The notes under the pieces: model-generated
What the model saw: the letters and a program-made list of their open reading frames with translations, nothing else
The model's database searches: none
What the model was told of the DNA's origin: nothing
Assembly (NCBI GenBank): GCA_003427395.1
Contig: BFEA01000010.1
Span: forward strand, 7,430,653 to 7,450,802
Origin: Chara braunii
Taxonomy: Eukaryota > Streptophyta > Charophyceae > Charales > Characeae
Direction: 5' to 3'
Length of the DNA: 20,150 bases
In this document: piece after piece, positions 1-8,213 of the stretch
Position numbering within the stretch: the stretch's first letter is position 1
Layout: each line of letters starts with the position of its first letter
Program-made: the position numbers and the translations under genes

Positions 1-213
1 CGCAACAATGGGAAGGCGAAATCCGCATCGCAGGCCGGAAATGGACAGCCAGTACAAGTTCCATGGGTCAAGTTCGGCTTGACCGAGGCGGAGTACAAGG
101 TCCGCGGCCGCTACGGCAGCTGCTACTGGTGCAACAACACCAAGCACAAGACCTCCCTGTGCCAGGATCAGGGCAAGGAGGATGTGCGACCCCGCCTCAG
201 CTCGGGAAACTGA
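1..213 (+). CDS. gag: Gag C-terminal end with CCHC zinc knuckle (partial)
   Basis: The frame is open from base 1 to a TGA at 211-213, giving 70 codons with no start because the window begins inside the gene. The knuckle CYWCNNTKHKTSLC (about codons 43-56) fits C-X2-C-X4-H-X4-C exactly. This is the nucleocapsid motif that binds and packages element RNA. The preceding stretch (WVKFGLTEAEYKVRG) has the look of the linker before the knuckle in plant gypsy Gags. The reading frame differs from the downstream protease-RT frame, which is -1 relative to it and overlaps this end. The last two codons, GGA AAC, form part of a slippery heptamer right before the stop. Confidence 0.8.
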   Translation, partial: RNNGKAKSASQAGNGQPVQVPWVKFGLTEAEYKVRGRYGSCYWCNNTKHKTSLCQDQGKEDVRPRLSSGN

Positions 214-250
214 GCTCCGTGGAAGGTGAGGCGACTCCACCTACTCCGCC
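204..250 (+). other. Candidate -1 programmed ribosomal frameshift site at the gag/pol junction
   Basis: Bases 204-210 read GGGAAAC, and in the Gag frame they split as G GGA AAC, the X XXY YYZ phasing needed for tandem -1 slippage. The Gag stop TGA follows at once (211-213), and the long protease-RT frame is exactly the -1 frame. After an 8-nt spacer, GTGGA (219-223) can pair with TCCAC (236-240), and GGCG (230-233) with CGCC (247-250). The pairings interleave, as in an H-type pseudoknot. The heptamer and its phase are seen directly; the pseudoknot is inferred from short stems, and function is untested. The alternative is an accidental single-base deletion. Confidence 0.5.
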
Positions 251-2159
251 AGATTTGGCCGCCTTGCTAGCGGCCTCCTGCACATCTGGGGAGAACGCGA
301 AAGTCGCAAGTTCTCTTTACACTTACGAGGACTATGCTGTCCACTTGGTTCCACCGCTGGACCAACCGCTCCACGTGCAACAATCTACCGCATGCACGGT
401 TTCATCACCATCGGCAACCGATTCGGCAGCTTCGCCGCCATCTATCGTCGGGGATTCATCGTCGTGGTCAAGACTTGAGGTGCTCGACCCATCGACGTTC
501 ACGGACTTCCAGTGGATGCCCGTTCCCCCGACCGGACGATTGCCGAAAACGCATTGCAATGTGCTCATGGCACAACTGCGAGATTACTTGCACACTGCAG
601 TACCGACTCCGTTGATGGACGCCGGAGTAGAGTTTGTCGAACTTCACGTCTACATTGCGAAGATCGACCGCGAGTTCAAGACGCAACGGTACGACGACAT
701 CGACGCACCATTGCTATATGTACGCATTCAGATCGGGGAAGTGACCTGCAACGCTTTGATCGATTGCGGAGCATCTCGCAACTACATCAACCAGGACTTC
801 ATGGTGCGCACCGGCCTTGGCCCACACGTCCGGAGGAAGCCGCAGCCTACACAAGTCACATTGGCGGACGGTCACACGCACAAGTCAATCGACCGGTGCA
901 TTGACAGCGTCCCAGTGTACTTTGCCCCTCACGCAAGTGAGGCGGTGTCCTTTCACATTCTGGACACCAAATTTGACATGATCTTGGGCATGTCATGGCT
1001 GCGAAGCAAGGATCACCCGGTGAACTTCNTCAACCGCACCGTTCACGTTCGTGACCGNAACGGAGTATTAGTTCCATGCACGGTGCCTCTTCCTCATCCT
1101 TCGATCAGCTGCCACGTGGTATCCGCCGCAAGCATGCGAGCTTCCATCATCAGAGACGACATCGAGGAGATGGGGGTGTGTTTTCTCCACGCACTCCCGC
1201 CCCATGACGCTTCATCGACTGACTCACCTTCGGATCCACGCATCACCGAACTTCTCGATGCCTACAGCGACGTGTTCGAAGGCCCGCACGGAGTAGTACC
1301 GGATCGACCCATCCGCCACGAGATCATCCTCGAGGACGGGCCCGTACCTCCGCGCGGTTGCATCTACCGAATGAGCGAGGAAGAGTTAAGTGTGCTTCGG
1401 GCACAACTCGACGACCTTCTGGAGAAAGGCTGGATTCGGCCTAGCTCATCGCCATATGGTGCTCCTGTTCTCTTCGTCCGGAAGAAGAACAAGGACCTGC
1501 GGTTGTGCGTCGATTATCGCAAGCTCAACGCGCAGACAATCAGGAACGCCGACCCTCTCCCACGCATCGACGACCTTCTCGAGCGACTGGGCGGCGCCAA
1601 GTTTTTCTCCAAGCTGGACCTCAAGTCGGGATATCACCAACTCGAGATTCGCAAGGAGGACCGTTACAAGACCGCGTTTAAGACGCGATATGGGCATTTC
1701 GAATGGCTGGTCATGCCATTTGGCCTTACGAATGCCCTGGCCACTTTCCAAGCGGCTATGACAACGGAGTTCCGACACATGCTGGATCGATTCGTACTTA
1801 TCTATCTCGACGACATCCTGGTGTACAGTCGGAGTTTGGAGGAGCATGTGGAACACGTGCGCACCGTTTTGGAGCGGCTACAACAGGCCAAGTACAAAGC
1901 AAACTGCGACAAGTGCGAGTTCGCACGGCAGGAGCTGGAGTACTTGGGCCATTATGTGATGCCGCAAGGCATCCGTCCGCTCGCGGACAAGATCGAGGCC
2001 CTACGAGTATGGCCCGAGCCCACCAACACCACGGACGTTCGTTCATTCATGGGATTGGCGGGCTACTATCAGCGATTCATCACCGGATACTCAAGGATTG
2101 CTGCACCTATGACGAGGTTACAGTCGTCACCGGATACTCAAGGATTGCTGCACCTATGA
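204..2159 (+). CDS. pol: Pol, protease and reverse transcriptase part (element 1)
   Basis: The frame is open from 63, but translation probably enters near 204-210 from Gag by -1 shift, because the product upstream of that overlaps the Gag knuckle and looks like nothing. A linker of roughly 170 residues comes first. The aspartic protease follows with ALIDCGASRNYI (Asp codon 762-764); the usual DTG/DSG is here DCG. The RT then shows VLFVRKK, LCVDYRKLN, FSKLDLKSGYHQ, MPFGLTNA and the catalytic YLDDILVYS (YLDD at 1803-1814), with the thumb up to SFMGLAGYYQRFI. The frame is lost after 2126 through a 47-bp exact tandem duplication and ends at 2159. Bases 1029 and 1058 are N. Confidence 0.88.
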   Translation, partial: GKLSSVEGEATPPTPPDLAALLAASCTSGENAKVASSLYTYEDYAVHLVPPLDQPLHVQQSTACTVSSPSATDSAASPPSIVGDSSSWSRLEVLDPSTFTDFQWMPVPPTGRLPKTHCNVLMAQLRDYLHTAVPTPLMDAGVEFVELHVYIAKIDREFKTQRYDDIDAPLLYVRIQIGEVTCNALIDCGASRNYINQDFMVRTGLGPHVRRKPQPTQVTLADGHTHKSIDRCIDSVPVYFAPHASEAVSFHILDTKFDMILGMSWLRSKDHPVNFXNRTVHVRDXNGVLVPCTVPLPHPSISCHVVSAASMRASIIRDDIEEMGVCFLHALPPHDASSTDSPSDPRITELLDAYSDVFEGPHGVVPDRPIRHEIILEDGPVPPRGCIYRMSEEELSVLRAQLDDLLEKGWIRPSSSPYGAPVLFVRKKNKDLRLCVDYRKLNAQTIRNADPLPRIDDLLERLGGAKFFSKLDLKSGYHQLEIRKEDRYKTAFKTRYGHFEWLVMPFGLTNALATFQAAMTTEFRHMLDRFVLIYLDDILVYSRSLEEHVEHVRTVLERLQQAKYKANCDKCEFARQELEYLGHYVMPQGIRPLADKIEALRVWPEPTNTTDVRSFMGLAGYYQRFITGYSRIAAPMTRLQSSPDTQGLLHL

Positions 2160-2173
2160 CGAGGTTACAGTCG
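2080..2173 (+). repeat. 47-bp exact tandem duplication inside pol
   Basis: The 47 bases at 2080-2126 recur without a mismatch at 2127-2173. Because 47 is not a multiple of 3, the duplication moves the reading frame by -1 and causes the stop at 2157-2159. Perfect identity means a recent event or an assembly error. Confidence 0.95.
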
Positions 2174-2862
2174 CCAAAGGTGCCATTTGTATTCGATGAC
2201 GACGCACGCCGGTCATTCCAAGCACTTAAGACGGCCATGCTCATGGCACCCGTCCTCAGCCCACCTTGCCGACGAGAGTGATTACGGACGCTTCCGGCTA
2301 TGGCATTGGGGCAGTCTTGGAACAGCACGACGGCGACGACTGGCACCCTGTGGAGTATTTCAGCCACAAAGTGCCTCCCATCAACTCGCTTGATGATGCA
2401 AGGAAGAAGGAGCTACTCGCGTTCGTCATGGCTCTCAAGCGATGGCGGCACTTCCTCCTTGGGCGTCGTAGGTTCACATGGGTTACGGACAACAATCCAT
2501 TGACCTACTACAAGACACAGGATACGGTGAGCAGCACGATCAGACGATGGATGTACTTCATCGACCAGTTTGACTTCACACCGAAACATCTACCCGGCCT
2601 CTCAAATCGCGCAGCAGATGCACTCTCGCGAAGACCAGATCTTTGCGCCATGACACATCATGCCTTCGCATTCGACGAGGAGTTTCAGCGACACTTCATC
2701 CGGGCATATGAGTCTTATCCAGACTTCGTCACGTTGTACGCACAACTATCTTCGGATCACCCGCCGGCCAGCCACTATCGCATTGCTGACGGATACTTGC
2801 TCCTCCACTTGAGAGGCAAGGACTTATTGTGTGTCCCACGCGACCGTCTCTTCGGACTCGCC
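2174..2862 (+). pseudogene. pol: Pol, RNase H part (element 1), frame-shifted
   Basis: Coding continues after the 47-bp duplication in the next frame (KVPFVFDDDARRSFQAL), then jumps again near 2255-2268 to VITDASGYGIGAVLEQ. RNase H features are the first Asp in TDAS (2287-2289), the Glu in KKELLAF and the Asp in VTDNNPLTYY. The tail NRAADALSRRPD (about 2605-2640) is the conserved end of gypsy RNase H and leads to the integrase linker. The domain would degrade the RNA strand of the RNA/DNA hybrid during reverse transcription. The frame is lost again around 2840-2865. The domain is complete apart from these two small shifts, so they may be sequencing errors or recent lesions. Confidence 0.85.
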
Positions 2863-4228
2863 TCCTCGGCGAGTATCATGATTCACGACTTGCCGGCCAT
2901 TTCGGAGTCAACCGCACTATTGCACGTCTTCGACAACGATTCCGATGGCCCGACCTCATTACTGATGTCACTTGGTATTGCGACTCGTGCGAAGTTTGCC
3001 AATGCAGCAAACCCCGCAACCGCAATCCCTACGGCGAGTTACACCCGATGCCTATCCCACGGGAACCCGGTCTCTCCATTGCCATGGATGTCACCAGTCC
3101 GTTTCCTCGCGACCGGCTCGGGCACGACGGCATCCTCCCGGTTGTGGACCGATTGAGTAAGTACGCGTGTTTTCTCCCTTGCAAGTACTACTCCACGGCT
3201 CCNGAGCTGGCACGCCTCCTGCACACTGGTTGGATTTGTGGCCACGGTGTACCAGAAGAATCGTCAGTGACCGTGACACTCGTTTCATGTCTGCATTTTG
3301 GACTGCTCTCATGCAGGAGTCCAACACAACAATGAAACCAAGTTCGGCTCGGCATCCTCAGACAGACGGGCAGACGGAGCGGGCACATCAAACCGCTCAA
3401 ATGATGCTTCGTACGCTCATCCGTCCGGACCAGAAAGATTGGGTTGACCGCCTCCCCGACATCGAGTTCGCCTACAACACTTCGGTGCACCCGGCGATCG
3501 GCGTGACNCCATTCGAGTTGCACCACGGTGGACGGAAAGGACGTATCTTCGCCGACCTTCTCCTCCATCGACCAACTGCCATTGACGCTGCCTGCTCTCC
3601 CGCTTCGGTCCGGAAGTACAGGGAATTGCTGACTCAAGCCCGCGCAAATATGCAAAAGGCTCAAGTCCGCATGCAACAGCAAGCCAACACGCGTCGCGTA
3701 CCATGTCCCATCCGCGCTGGTGATCTGGTTTGGGTCTCCAGGGAAGAGTTTGCACTGGAACAGGATATTTCAGGCAAACTGCTTCCCAAGTGGTTTGGAC
3801 CTTGGTCGGTGACAGCAGCCGCGGGCGATGAGCCCGATGGCCCTTCATTTGTGATCAACATTCTAGAGCATCTGACGGTCCATCCGGTCTTCCACGCCTC
3901 NAAGCTGGCAACATACACGCCAGCCAAGAGCGACGACTTTCCGGGCCGACGATCGCAGGACCCTCCCTCTATGGATGGTCATCAAGAAGTTGACCGCNNC
4001 ATCTCCGATCGCAAGTACGGCAGCAAGCCGNGGCAGTACAAAGTCACATTCAAAGCATGCGATCGCGACGACACTCGGTGGATTTCAGGCGCAGATTTGA
4101 AAGCATCCGCACCGCTGATCTACGCGCATTATGAAAAGCGGAGGTTAGCTCAGGAAGCTTCACGACCAGTCCCTCCCACCCGGACTGTGGTCCCTCCCTC
4201 AGACAGACAGCTTCGCCCTCGCAGGTAA
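2862..4228 (+). pseudogene. pol: Pol, integrase with GPW motif and chromodomain-like C terminus (element 1)
   Basis: Two frames join here. The first gives the HHCC zinc-binding domain: YHDSRLAGHFG (first His at 2877), then CDSCEVCQ. The catalytic Asp sits in AMDVTSPF (3087-3089). After a -1 shift near 3240-3255, the core continues with IVSDRDTRF (Asp 3269-3271) and GQTERAHQ (Glu 3377-3379), an exact D-X35-E spacing. LLPKWFGPW is the GPY/F-type module. The tail, about 3980-4110, with QYKVTFKACDRDDTRWISGADL, resembles a chromodomain, which in this family binds modified histone tails and guides insertion. The frame ends at 4228, 12 bases before the polypurine tract. Ns at 3203, 3508, 3901, 3998-3999 and 4031 blur single residues. 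Confidence 0.87.
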
Positions 4229-4240
4229 GCTCGGTTCTTC

Positions 4241-4253
4241 AAGGAGGGGGGGG
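4241..4253 (+). promoter_or_regulatory. Polypurine tract of element 1
   Basis: AAGGAGGGGGGGG lies directly against the TG that opens the LTR. It would prime plus-strand DNA synthesis during reverse transcription. Confidence 0.85.
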
Positions 4254-4277
4254 TGTGGCATACTGCATAGCCACACG

Positions 4278-4468
4278 GGCCCTGCAGGGCCCGTCCCGGA
4301 CATTCAGCCTAAAAGCCTAAAACTTAGGGCTTACAGGCCCCGGTCGTTTCAGCCTGAAAGCTGAAAAACGAGNGGCCCTGCAGGGCCCGTCCCGGACATT
4401 CAGCCTAAAAGCCTAAAACTTAGGGCTTACAGGCCCCGGTCGTTTCAGCCTGAAAGCTGAAAAACGAG
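4278..4468 (+). repeat. 96-bp tandem duplication within the LTR
   Basis: Bases 4278-4372 and 4374-4468 match almost completely at a period of 96, with an N (4373) at the junction. The related LTR at 19942 has only one unit, so this is a lineage-specific gain or an assembly effect. Confidence 0.92.
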
Positions 4469-4543
4469 GGCCTGCAGGCCCTACTCCGTTTCAGCCTATT
4501 TCTGGGTCTTTCAGACCCAGAGTTTTTCCAGCCTGAAACGGAG
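4467..4543. repeat. Palindrome and nested foldback in the LTR
   Basis: AGGGCCTGCAGGCCCT at 4467-4482 is a perfect 16-bp palindrome. Just after it, CTCCGTTTCAG (4484-4494) pairs perfectly with CTGAAACGGAG (4533-4543). Inside that, CTGGGTCT (4502-4509) pairs with AGACCCAG (4513-4520). Another 16-bp palindrome, GGGCCCTGCAGGGCCC, sits at 4277-4292. The RNA could form a long nested stem. The copy at 19942 keeps the outer stem. Confidence 0.85.
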
Positions 4544-4788
4544 GGCCATTTTCAGGCCCTGTTTCGACCTGCCCCTAAGACTCAGGCATGTAAACAGGGA
4601 TGCGGAACAGGCCAGAAATAGCCTGTTCCTCACGAGCTCGAGCAGGAGCTGCAGCTGCAGCCCCTGCCTCCTTTCGGCATTGGCAAGAGCAGCCTCCTGA
4701 ACTGCTCGCACGGCTCAGGAGGCACACCCGGTAGTACATAGGAGGTTCCCATGCACTTCACGGGTAGGTAGTTGTCAGTAGGCACGGG

Positions 4789-4919
4789 TAGTCTTCAGGA
4801 TTTCGGCCGCAGCACTCAGGAGGAGCGCTGCAGTAGTCTTCAGCGCTAGGTAGTAGTGTTAGCGCTAGCTGTAGTCTTCGGCGCTGGGCGCCATAGCTGT
4901 AGTTGTAGTCTTCAGCGCT
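4789..4919 (+). repeat. Four spaced copies of GTAGTCTTC(A/G)GCGCT in the LTR
   Basis: The motif begins at 4789 (only GTAGTCTTCAG conserved), 4834, 4871 and 4905, with spacings of 45, 37 and 34 bases. It lies in the middle of the LTR, upstream of any likely transcript start. It could be a degenerate minisatellite or a set of promoter elements; nothing here decides which. Confidence 0.6.
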
Positions 4920-5132
4920 GGGCGCTGGTAGGTGGTAGATCGTAGAGTGGGAGAGATACTGGCGGAGGCCAGTGGTTCTTACCTGTGGCGCCATCGCTCC
5001 AGCTCCATCTTCGTGGTACCTGCATCAAGGCGCCAACTTCACAGGTTAGTACTGGACATAGAGAGAGAGAGAGAGTTCTTCTTCTTCCTCTTCTAAGTCC
5101 ACCATCTCTTCTCACCCTCTCGCCACCTGACT

Positions 5133-5240
5133 TCTCAGACTACGACAGAGAGAGAAAGAGTTGTGACTTGAGACTTGACGACATTGTCTCAGACTACGAC
5201 AGAGAGAGAAAGAGTTGTGACTTGAGACTTGACGACATTG
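5133..5240 (+). repeat. 54-bp exact tandem duplication in the LTR
   Basis: Bases 5133-5186 are repeated without change at 5187-5240. Each unit contains a short GAGAGAGA tract. The open frame running across both units is only a by-product of the 54-base (18-codon) period. Confidence 0.93.
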
Positions 5241-5569
5241 GATCCAGACTGGGCATTGGGATTCAGACATTTCGACGAGGGACTATTTGGGCCTGTACCG
5301 AGACTTGGTGTTGACGACATTCCCATATTCCCCTCCTCTTTCGTCTAACCCCTCCTTCTTCGTCTGTGTATGGTTGGGGCTGGCGCAGTCTTCTTGTGTG
5401 AAGCGCCAGACCCCCTTCACGCCGGATAACGATGATGATGATGTGTGTTCAGGGCTGCAATTCAATATTGATTGTTCGGATCATTCGTATCTAAGTCTTC
5501 CGCATTATCTTGTACTTTGTATTGAAGTGGTCGGTTCTTGTTCTGGTCTGCACGTTACAGTATGCAACA

Positions 5570-5925
5570 GTCATCCTTGCTTCCGCAGGGGGCATCCATC
5601 CTAATTTTCCCTTCTCTGTATCGTTTCAATTTTAACAAAAAGGACTATCTAGGTACATGGGAAAACAACCAATGCAGACTATATATACTATCATACTGTC
5701 CATTATATATTGTCCATCAAAAGTCGGGTGCTTCTATGTTTCCTCGGTTCCTTTATCCGATCAATAATGGCCTTATGATTTCAGATCTTGCGGCTCAAAA
5801 AACATCTCCTTCCAGTCCTTATCAAACAAACAATTATGCATCGTTGTCAATTGCAGGTGCAAGCACTCTCTGCCCGCAAGCACTAACTTCAACCCCTCAG
5901 AGCCATCTAAATCACCTCCGCAACC
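5570..5925. other. Spacer after element 1, nothing recognised
   Basis: This AT-richer stretch has short TATA-like runs (for example near 5680-5715). One frame stays open to 5936, but most of that frame's beginning lies in the LTR, and no domain or codon pattern supports it. I see no gene. Confidence 0.5.
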
Positions 5926-5926
5926 G

Positions 5927-6000
5927 ACGGGCATAGCTCAGTTGGTATACCCACGAATTGTTGAAATACAGACTCAAGTTCGAATCCAGACACAACCAGA
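5927..6000 (+). ncRNA. tRNA-like sequence with pol III A and B boxes (SINE head or tRNA pseudogene)
   Basis: TAGCTCAGTTGG at 5934-5945 fits the internal A box, and AGTTCGAATCC at 5977-5987 fits the B box, with 31 bases between them as in a tRNA gene. The rest does not fold well: the acceptor arm ACGGGCA has no partner, and the D and T stems are poor. That argues against a working tRNA and for a tRNA-derived SINE head or an old pseudogene. A possible SINE body follows to about 6070, but its 3' end is not visible. Confidence 0.45.
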
Positions 6001-6180
6001 TGACCAGAATAAAATAATTTTGAATTACCTGGGCTCGGTCAGTTCCATGATGATATCTCAAAACCGTCGTCCTTAAATCATCTCCTCAGGACAGTGACCA
6101 TATGCTGGAACGAGGGCATCAAGGAGTTCCTTCCTCGCAACTGGCGAATGACTATTGTGTTGCTTCTCGGAACATAGAGA

Positions 6181-6295
6181 GCTACTGTCTTCTTCCCCCG
6201 AATAGAACATACAGTGATTGTGCATGTGTTTGGGGCTACTTTCAGTCCGGATGCAGCAATAATGACCGTACGTTCGATTCGGGGAAAGGCTGTAG
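6181..6295. mobile_element. Hairpin (MITE-like) element, copy 1
   Basis: The left arm, containing CCCCGAATAGAAC, pairs imperfectly with a right arm that contains GTTCGATTCGGGG. The centre shares CTTTCAGTCC and GATGCAG with copy 2 at 18043-18154. Copy 1 is the more degraded of the two. At about 115 bp it has no coding capacity. No target-site duplication is clear. Confidence 0.6.
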
Positions 6296-6485
6296 TGCTT
6301 GCTGATATGGCTTATTATCAAAGAGATTCAGAGGTCAATAATTGCTTGGAAATTGATGATACTTTGTGTTAATCCAAGAAGAGGAAGATGGGACTCGAGA
6401 ATTGTATGCAATTCGAGGTTACAAAAAATGGGGGGAAGAACTGTATGCAAGTGTTCAGATTTGATTCAGGATTACCAAAAGGACA

Positions 6486-6540
<55 letters not shown>

Positions 6541-6779
6541 GGGGAGGTGGAGAGAATGGTGATGGCAGTGATGGCACCCATTTTGAGAATCTTCCTCAGC
6601 TTGACAACTGGACAGACGAAAAAAGAATTGGAAAACAAGGAACATTCGTTAAAATAGGAACGATACAGAGATGATGAGCGTGGCCCCTGCTCAAGGATGA
6701 CACGCATAAATCGAGAAATGGTCCAAAAAGAAGAAGCATTCCTCAATTGTCTTCTGAAACCGAGCACTCTATGTGCATG
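6296..6779. other. Spacer before element 2, no gene recognised
   Basis: Apart from a 53-base G run, this stretch shows no domain or coherent frame. Open frames crossing the G run encode poly-Gly or poly-Pro and are artefacts of it. Confidence 0.5.
6486..6538 (+). repeat. Homopolymer run of 53 G
   Basis: The run is uninterrupted from 6486 to 6538. In nuclear DNA so long a G run would be very unstable and would form stacked G-quadruplexes. A read-chemistry or gap-filling artefact is a serious alternative. Confidence 0.97.
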
Positions 6780-7818
6780 TGCAATGACTTGCTGATCCTA
6801 CTGCCGGTGCCCCGTCGACTTGAGGCTGTAACATAACTTACATAAGTAGGAAAATTCGTGAGGGACATATCTGCAAATTTGGGAAAATTTGAGGCCCGCA
6901 CTAACCCGAATTGCCTACAGCTACCCTAACTGCGAATAGCAGGCCCGGGCTACCACTAGGACGGACGGGCCCTAAGGCCTACGCCGTTAGACGGTCCTAT
7001 AGCCTATAGCCGGGTAGGGAGAGGCTGAGAGGCCGAAACTGAAATGGTACCGGTCGATCGTTGCAGGCGAGAGACTGTTTACTGCTACTACGAGTGGGAG
7101 CACGTGAGAGACGTCGACCATAGCCTGGCCCTTGGAGAGGTACCCATAGCTGGGGCTCCTTATCCTCCTGCGGCACGTTGGGGCTGTCAGGAGATCAGGG
7201 CTATCTGGAGGAGGTCTGCTGGAAGCTTCGAAATGGTGGGTTGTAGCCATAGCTGCAGCGCTAGTTCCCAAAGGTCGTCTTCTTCATCAGGAACGGTGGC
7301 GCAGCTGTTGATCTTCATCTAGAAGGTCGCCTGACGCTCCATCTTCATCAGACATTGCGGCGCTGGTCTTCTTCTTCATTTGTTGGGTGGCGTTGTTCCT
7401 TAGGAGGTAGCTTTGAGTGGCGATTGATGTTTTTGGGCTCTGGGAAGTAGTGGCGACTAACCCAGTAGAGGGAAGGGAAGCGCTGCTCCTGCAGAGCAGC
7501 ACCATACGGATTTGAGACGATTACTGATGTGACGAAAGTCTGATATTTGGTAATTTGATGTTTCAGTGTTCATTGTATCTCTGGATGTTATCTACTCGGT
7601 GGTTCTTTTGTGATTGGTTGTGAGGAGACTCTAAGAGGCAATCACAATGTCAGTGTGATAATCATGCTGCATGGACAAGTCTTCTGCTGCACATATTGCT
7701 TCTGTGTGATGTGATCTCCCTCTTCCTCTCCCCTCTCTCCTGTGTGTGTATGGCCGTACATGGGAGAATCTGTGCGTGAGAGTTGGAAAATCGTTGACAA
7801 ACAACCAAGTTCATAACA
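6780..7818 (+). mobile_element. 5' LTR of element 2 (1039 bp)
   Basis: It begins TGCAATGACTTG and ends AAGTTCATAACA. The boundaries come from alignment with the copy at 14981-16119. The ends are imperfect inverted repeats of each other (TG..ATGA.CTTG). Compared with the 3' LTR it lacks about 55 bases near 6845 and about 95 bases near 7057. It keeps short pieces (near 7395 and 7490) that the 3' LTR has lost. The 95-base gap falls where a promoter or transcript start could lie, so the 5' promoter may be damaged; that is inference. Confidence 0.9.
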
Positions 7819-7820
7819 GT

Positions 7821-7832
7821 TGCTATCAGAGC
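7821..7832 (+). promoter_or_regulatory. Primer-binding site for initiator-Met tRNA
   Basis: TGCTATCAGAGC lies two bases after the LTR end and matches the plant-type initiator-Met site TGGTATCAGAGC at 11 of 12 positions. The tRNA 3' end would prime minus-strand synthesis here. Confidence 0.85.
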
Positions 7833-8213
7833 AATTGGATCTGAGCAGTGATATTGAGATGAGTGGGAGTAACCATTATCACTTGGAAGATCTCTGAAGG
7901 CGAATTTCAAGGCGAATTGCCATCTCAGGGTGGTGACAGTAGGGTGATGGACCTGATGGTGGCGAGTATGTGTAGGTGGTATATACACAGGGTTTGACAC
8001 TGGTTAGTCCTCCAGAGGAGACTCTAAGAGGCAATCACAATGTCAGTGTGATAATCATGTTGCATGGACAAGTCTTTTGCTGCACAAATTGCTTCTGTGT
8101 GATGTGATCTCCCTCTTCCTCTCCCCTCTCTCCTGTGTGTGTATGGCCGTACATGGGAGAATCTGTGTGTGAGAGTTGGCAAATCATTGACAAACAACCA
8201 AATTCATAACAGT

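Larger units (their letters stand above)
1..5569 (+). mobile_element. Ty3/gypsy chromovirus element 1 (3' portion, 5' end outside window)
   Basis: The order is Gag CCHC knuckle, aspartic protease, RT, RNase H, zinc-binding integrase, GPW motif, chromodomain-like tail, polypurine tract and 3' LTR. RT before integrase is the Ty3/gypsy order, and the C-terminal chromodomain-like segment places it among chromoviruses. The 5' LTR, primer site and most of gag lie left of the window. The proteins have no premature in-frame stops, only one duplication-caused and three small frame shifts, so this copy is younger than element 2. All Ns in the window fall inside it. Family membership is strongly supported; whether any sister copy is active cannot be judged here. 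Confidence 0.93.
4254..5569 (+). mobile_element. 3' LTR of element 1 (1316 bp)
   Basis: The start, TGTGGCATACTGC, is fixed by the adjacent polypurine tract and by the second copy at 19942. The end is inferred: CAGTATGCAACA at 5558-5569 is nearly the reverse complement of the start (11 of 13 bases), which makes the short terminal inverted repeat expected of an LTR closing in CA. The LTR contains large palindromes near its 5' end, a 96-bp and a 54-bp tandem duplication, and four copies of a GTAGTCTTC motif. Because the 5' LTR is outside the window, neither LTR identity nor a target-site duplication can be tested; the bases following the LTR are GTCAT. Confidence 0.8.

Noticed and set aside
332-2046. 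Several minus-strand and alternative-frame ORFs over pol of element 1
   Set aside because: They are shadows of the GC-rich pol coding frame.
4985-5314. 109-codon ORF within the LTR
   Set aside because: It spans the 54-bp duplication, whose length is a multiple of 3, inside an LTR; no protein features.
5538-5936. 132-codon ORF over the LTR end and spacer
   Set aside because: It begins inside the LTR and crosses its boundary into unrelated DNA, with no recognisable domain.
5927-6000. Functional tRNA gene
   Set aside because: A and B boxes are present, but the acceptor, D and T stems do not pair, so a working tRNA is unlikely.
6369-6767. Proline-rich or glycine-rich protein across the G run
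   Set aside because: The Pro and Gly runs come only from the 53-base G homopolymer; nothing else in the frames looks coding.
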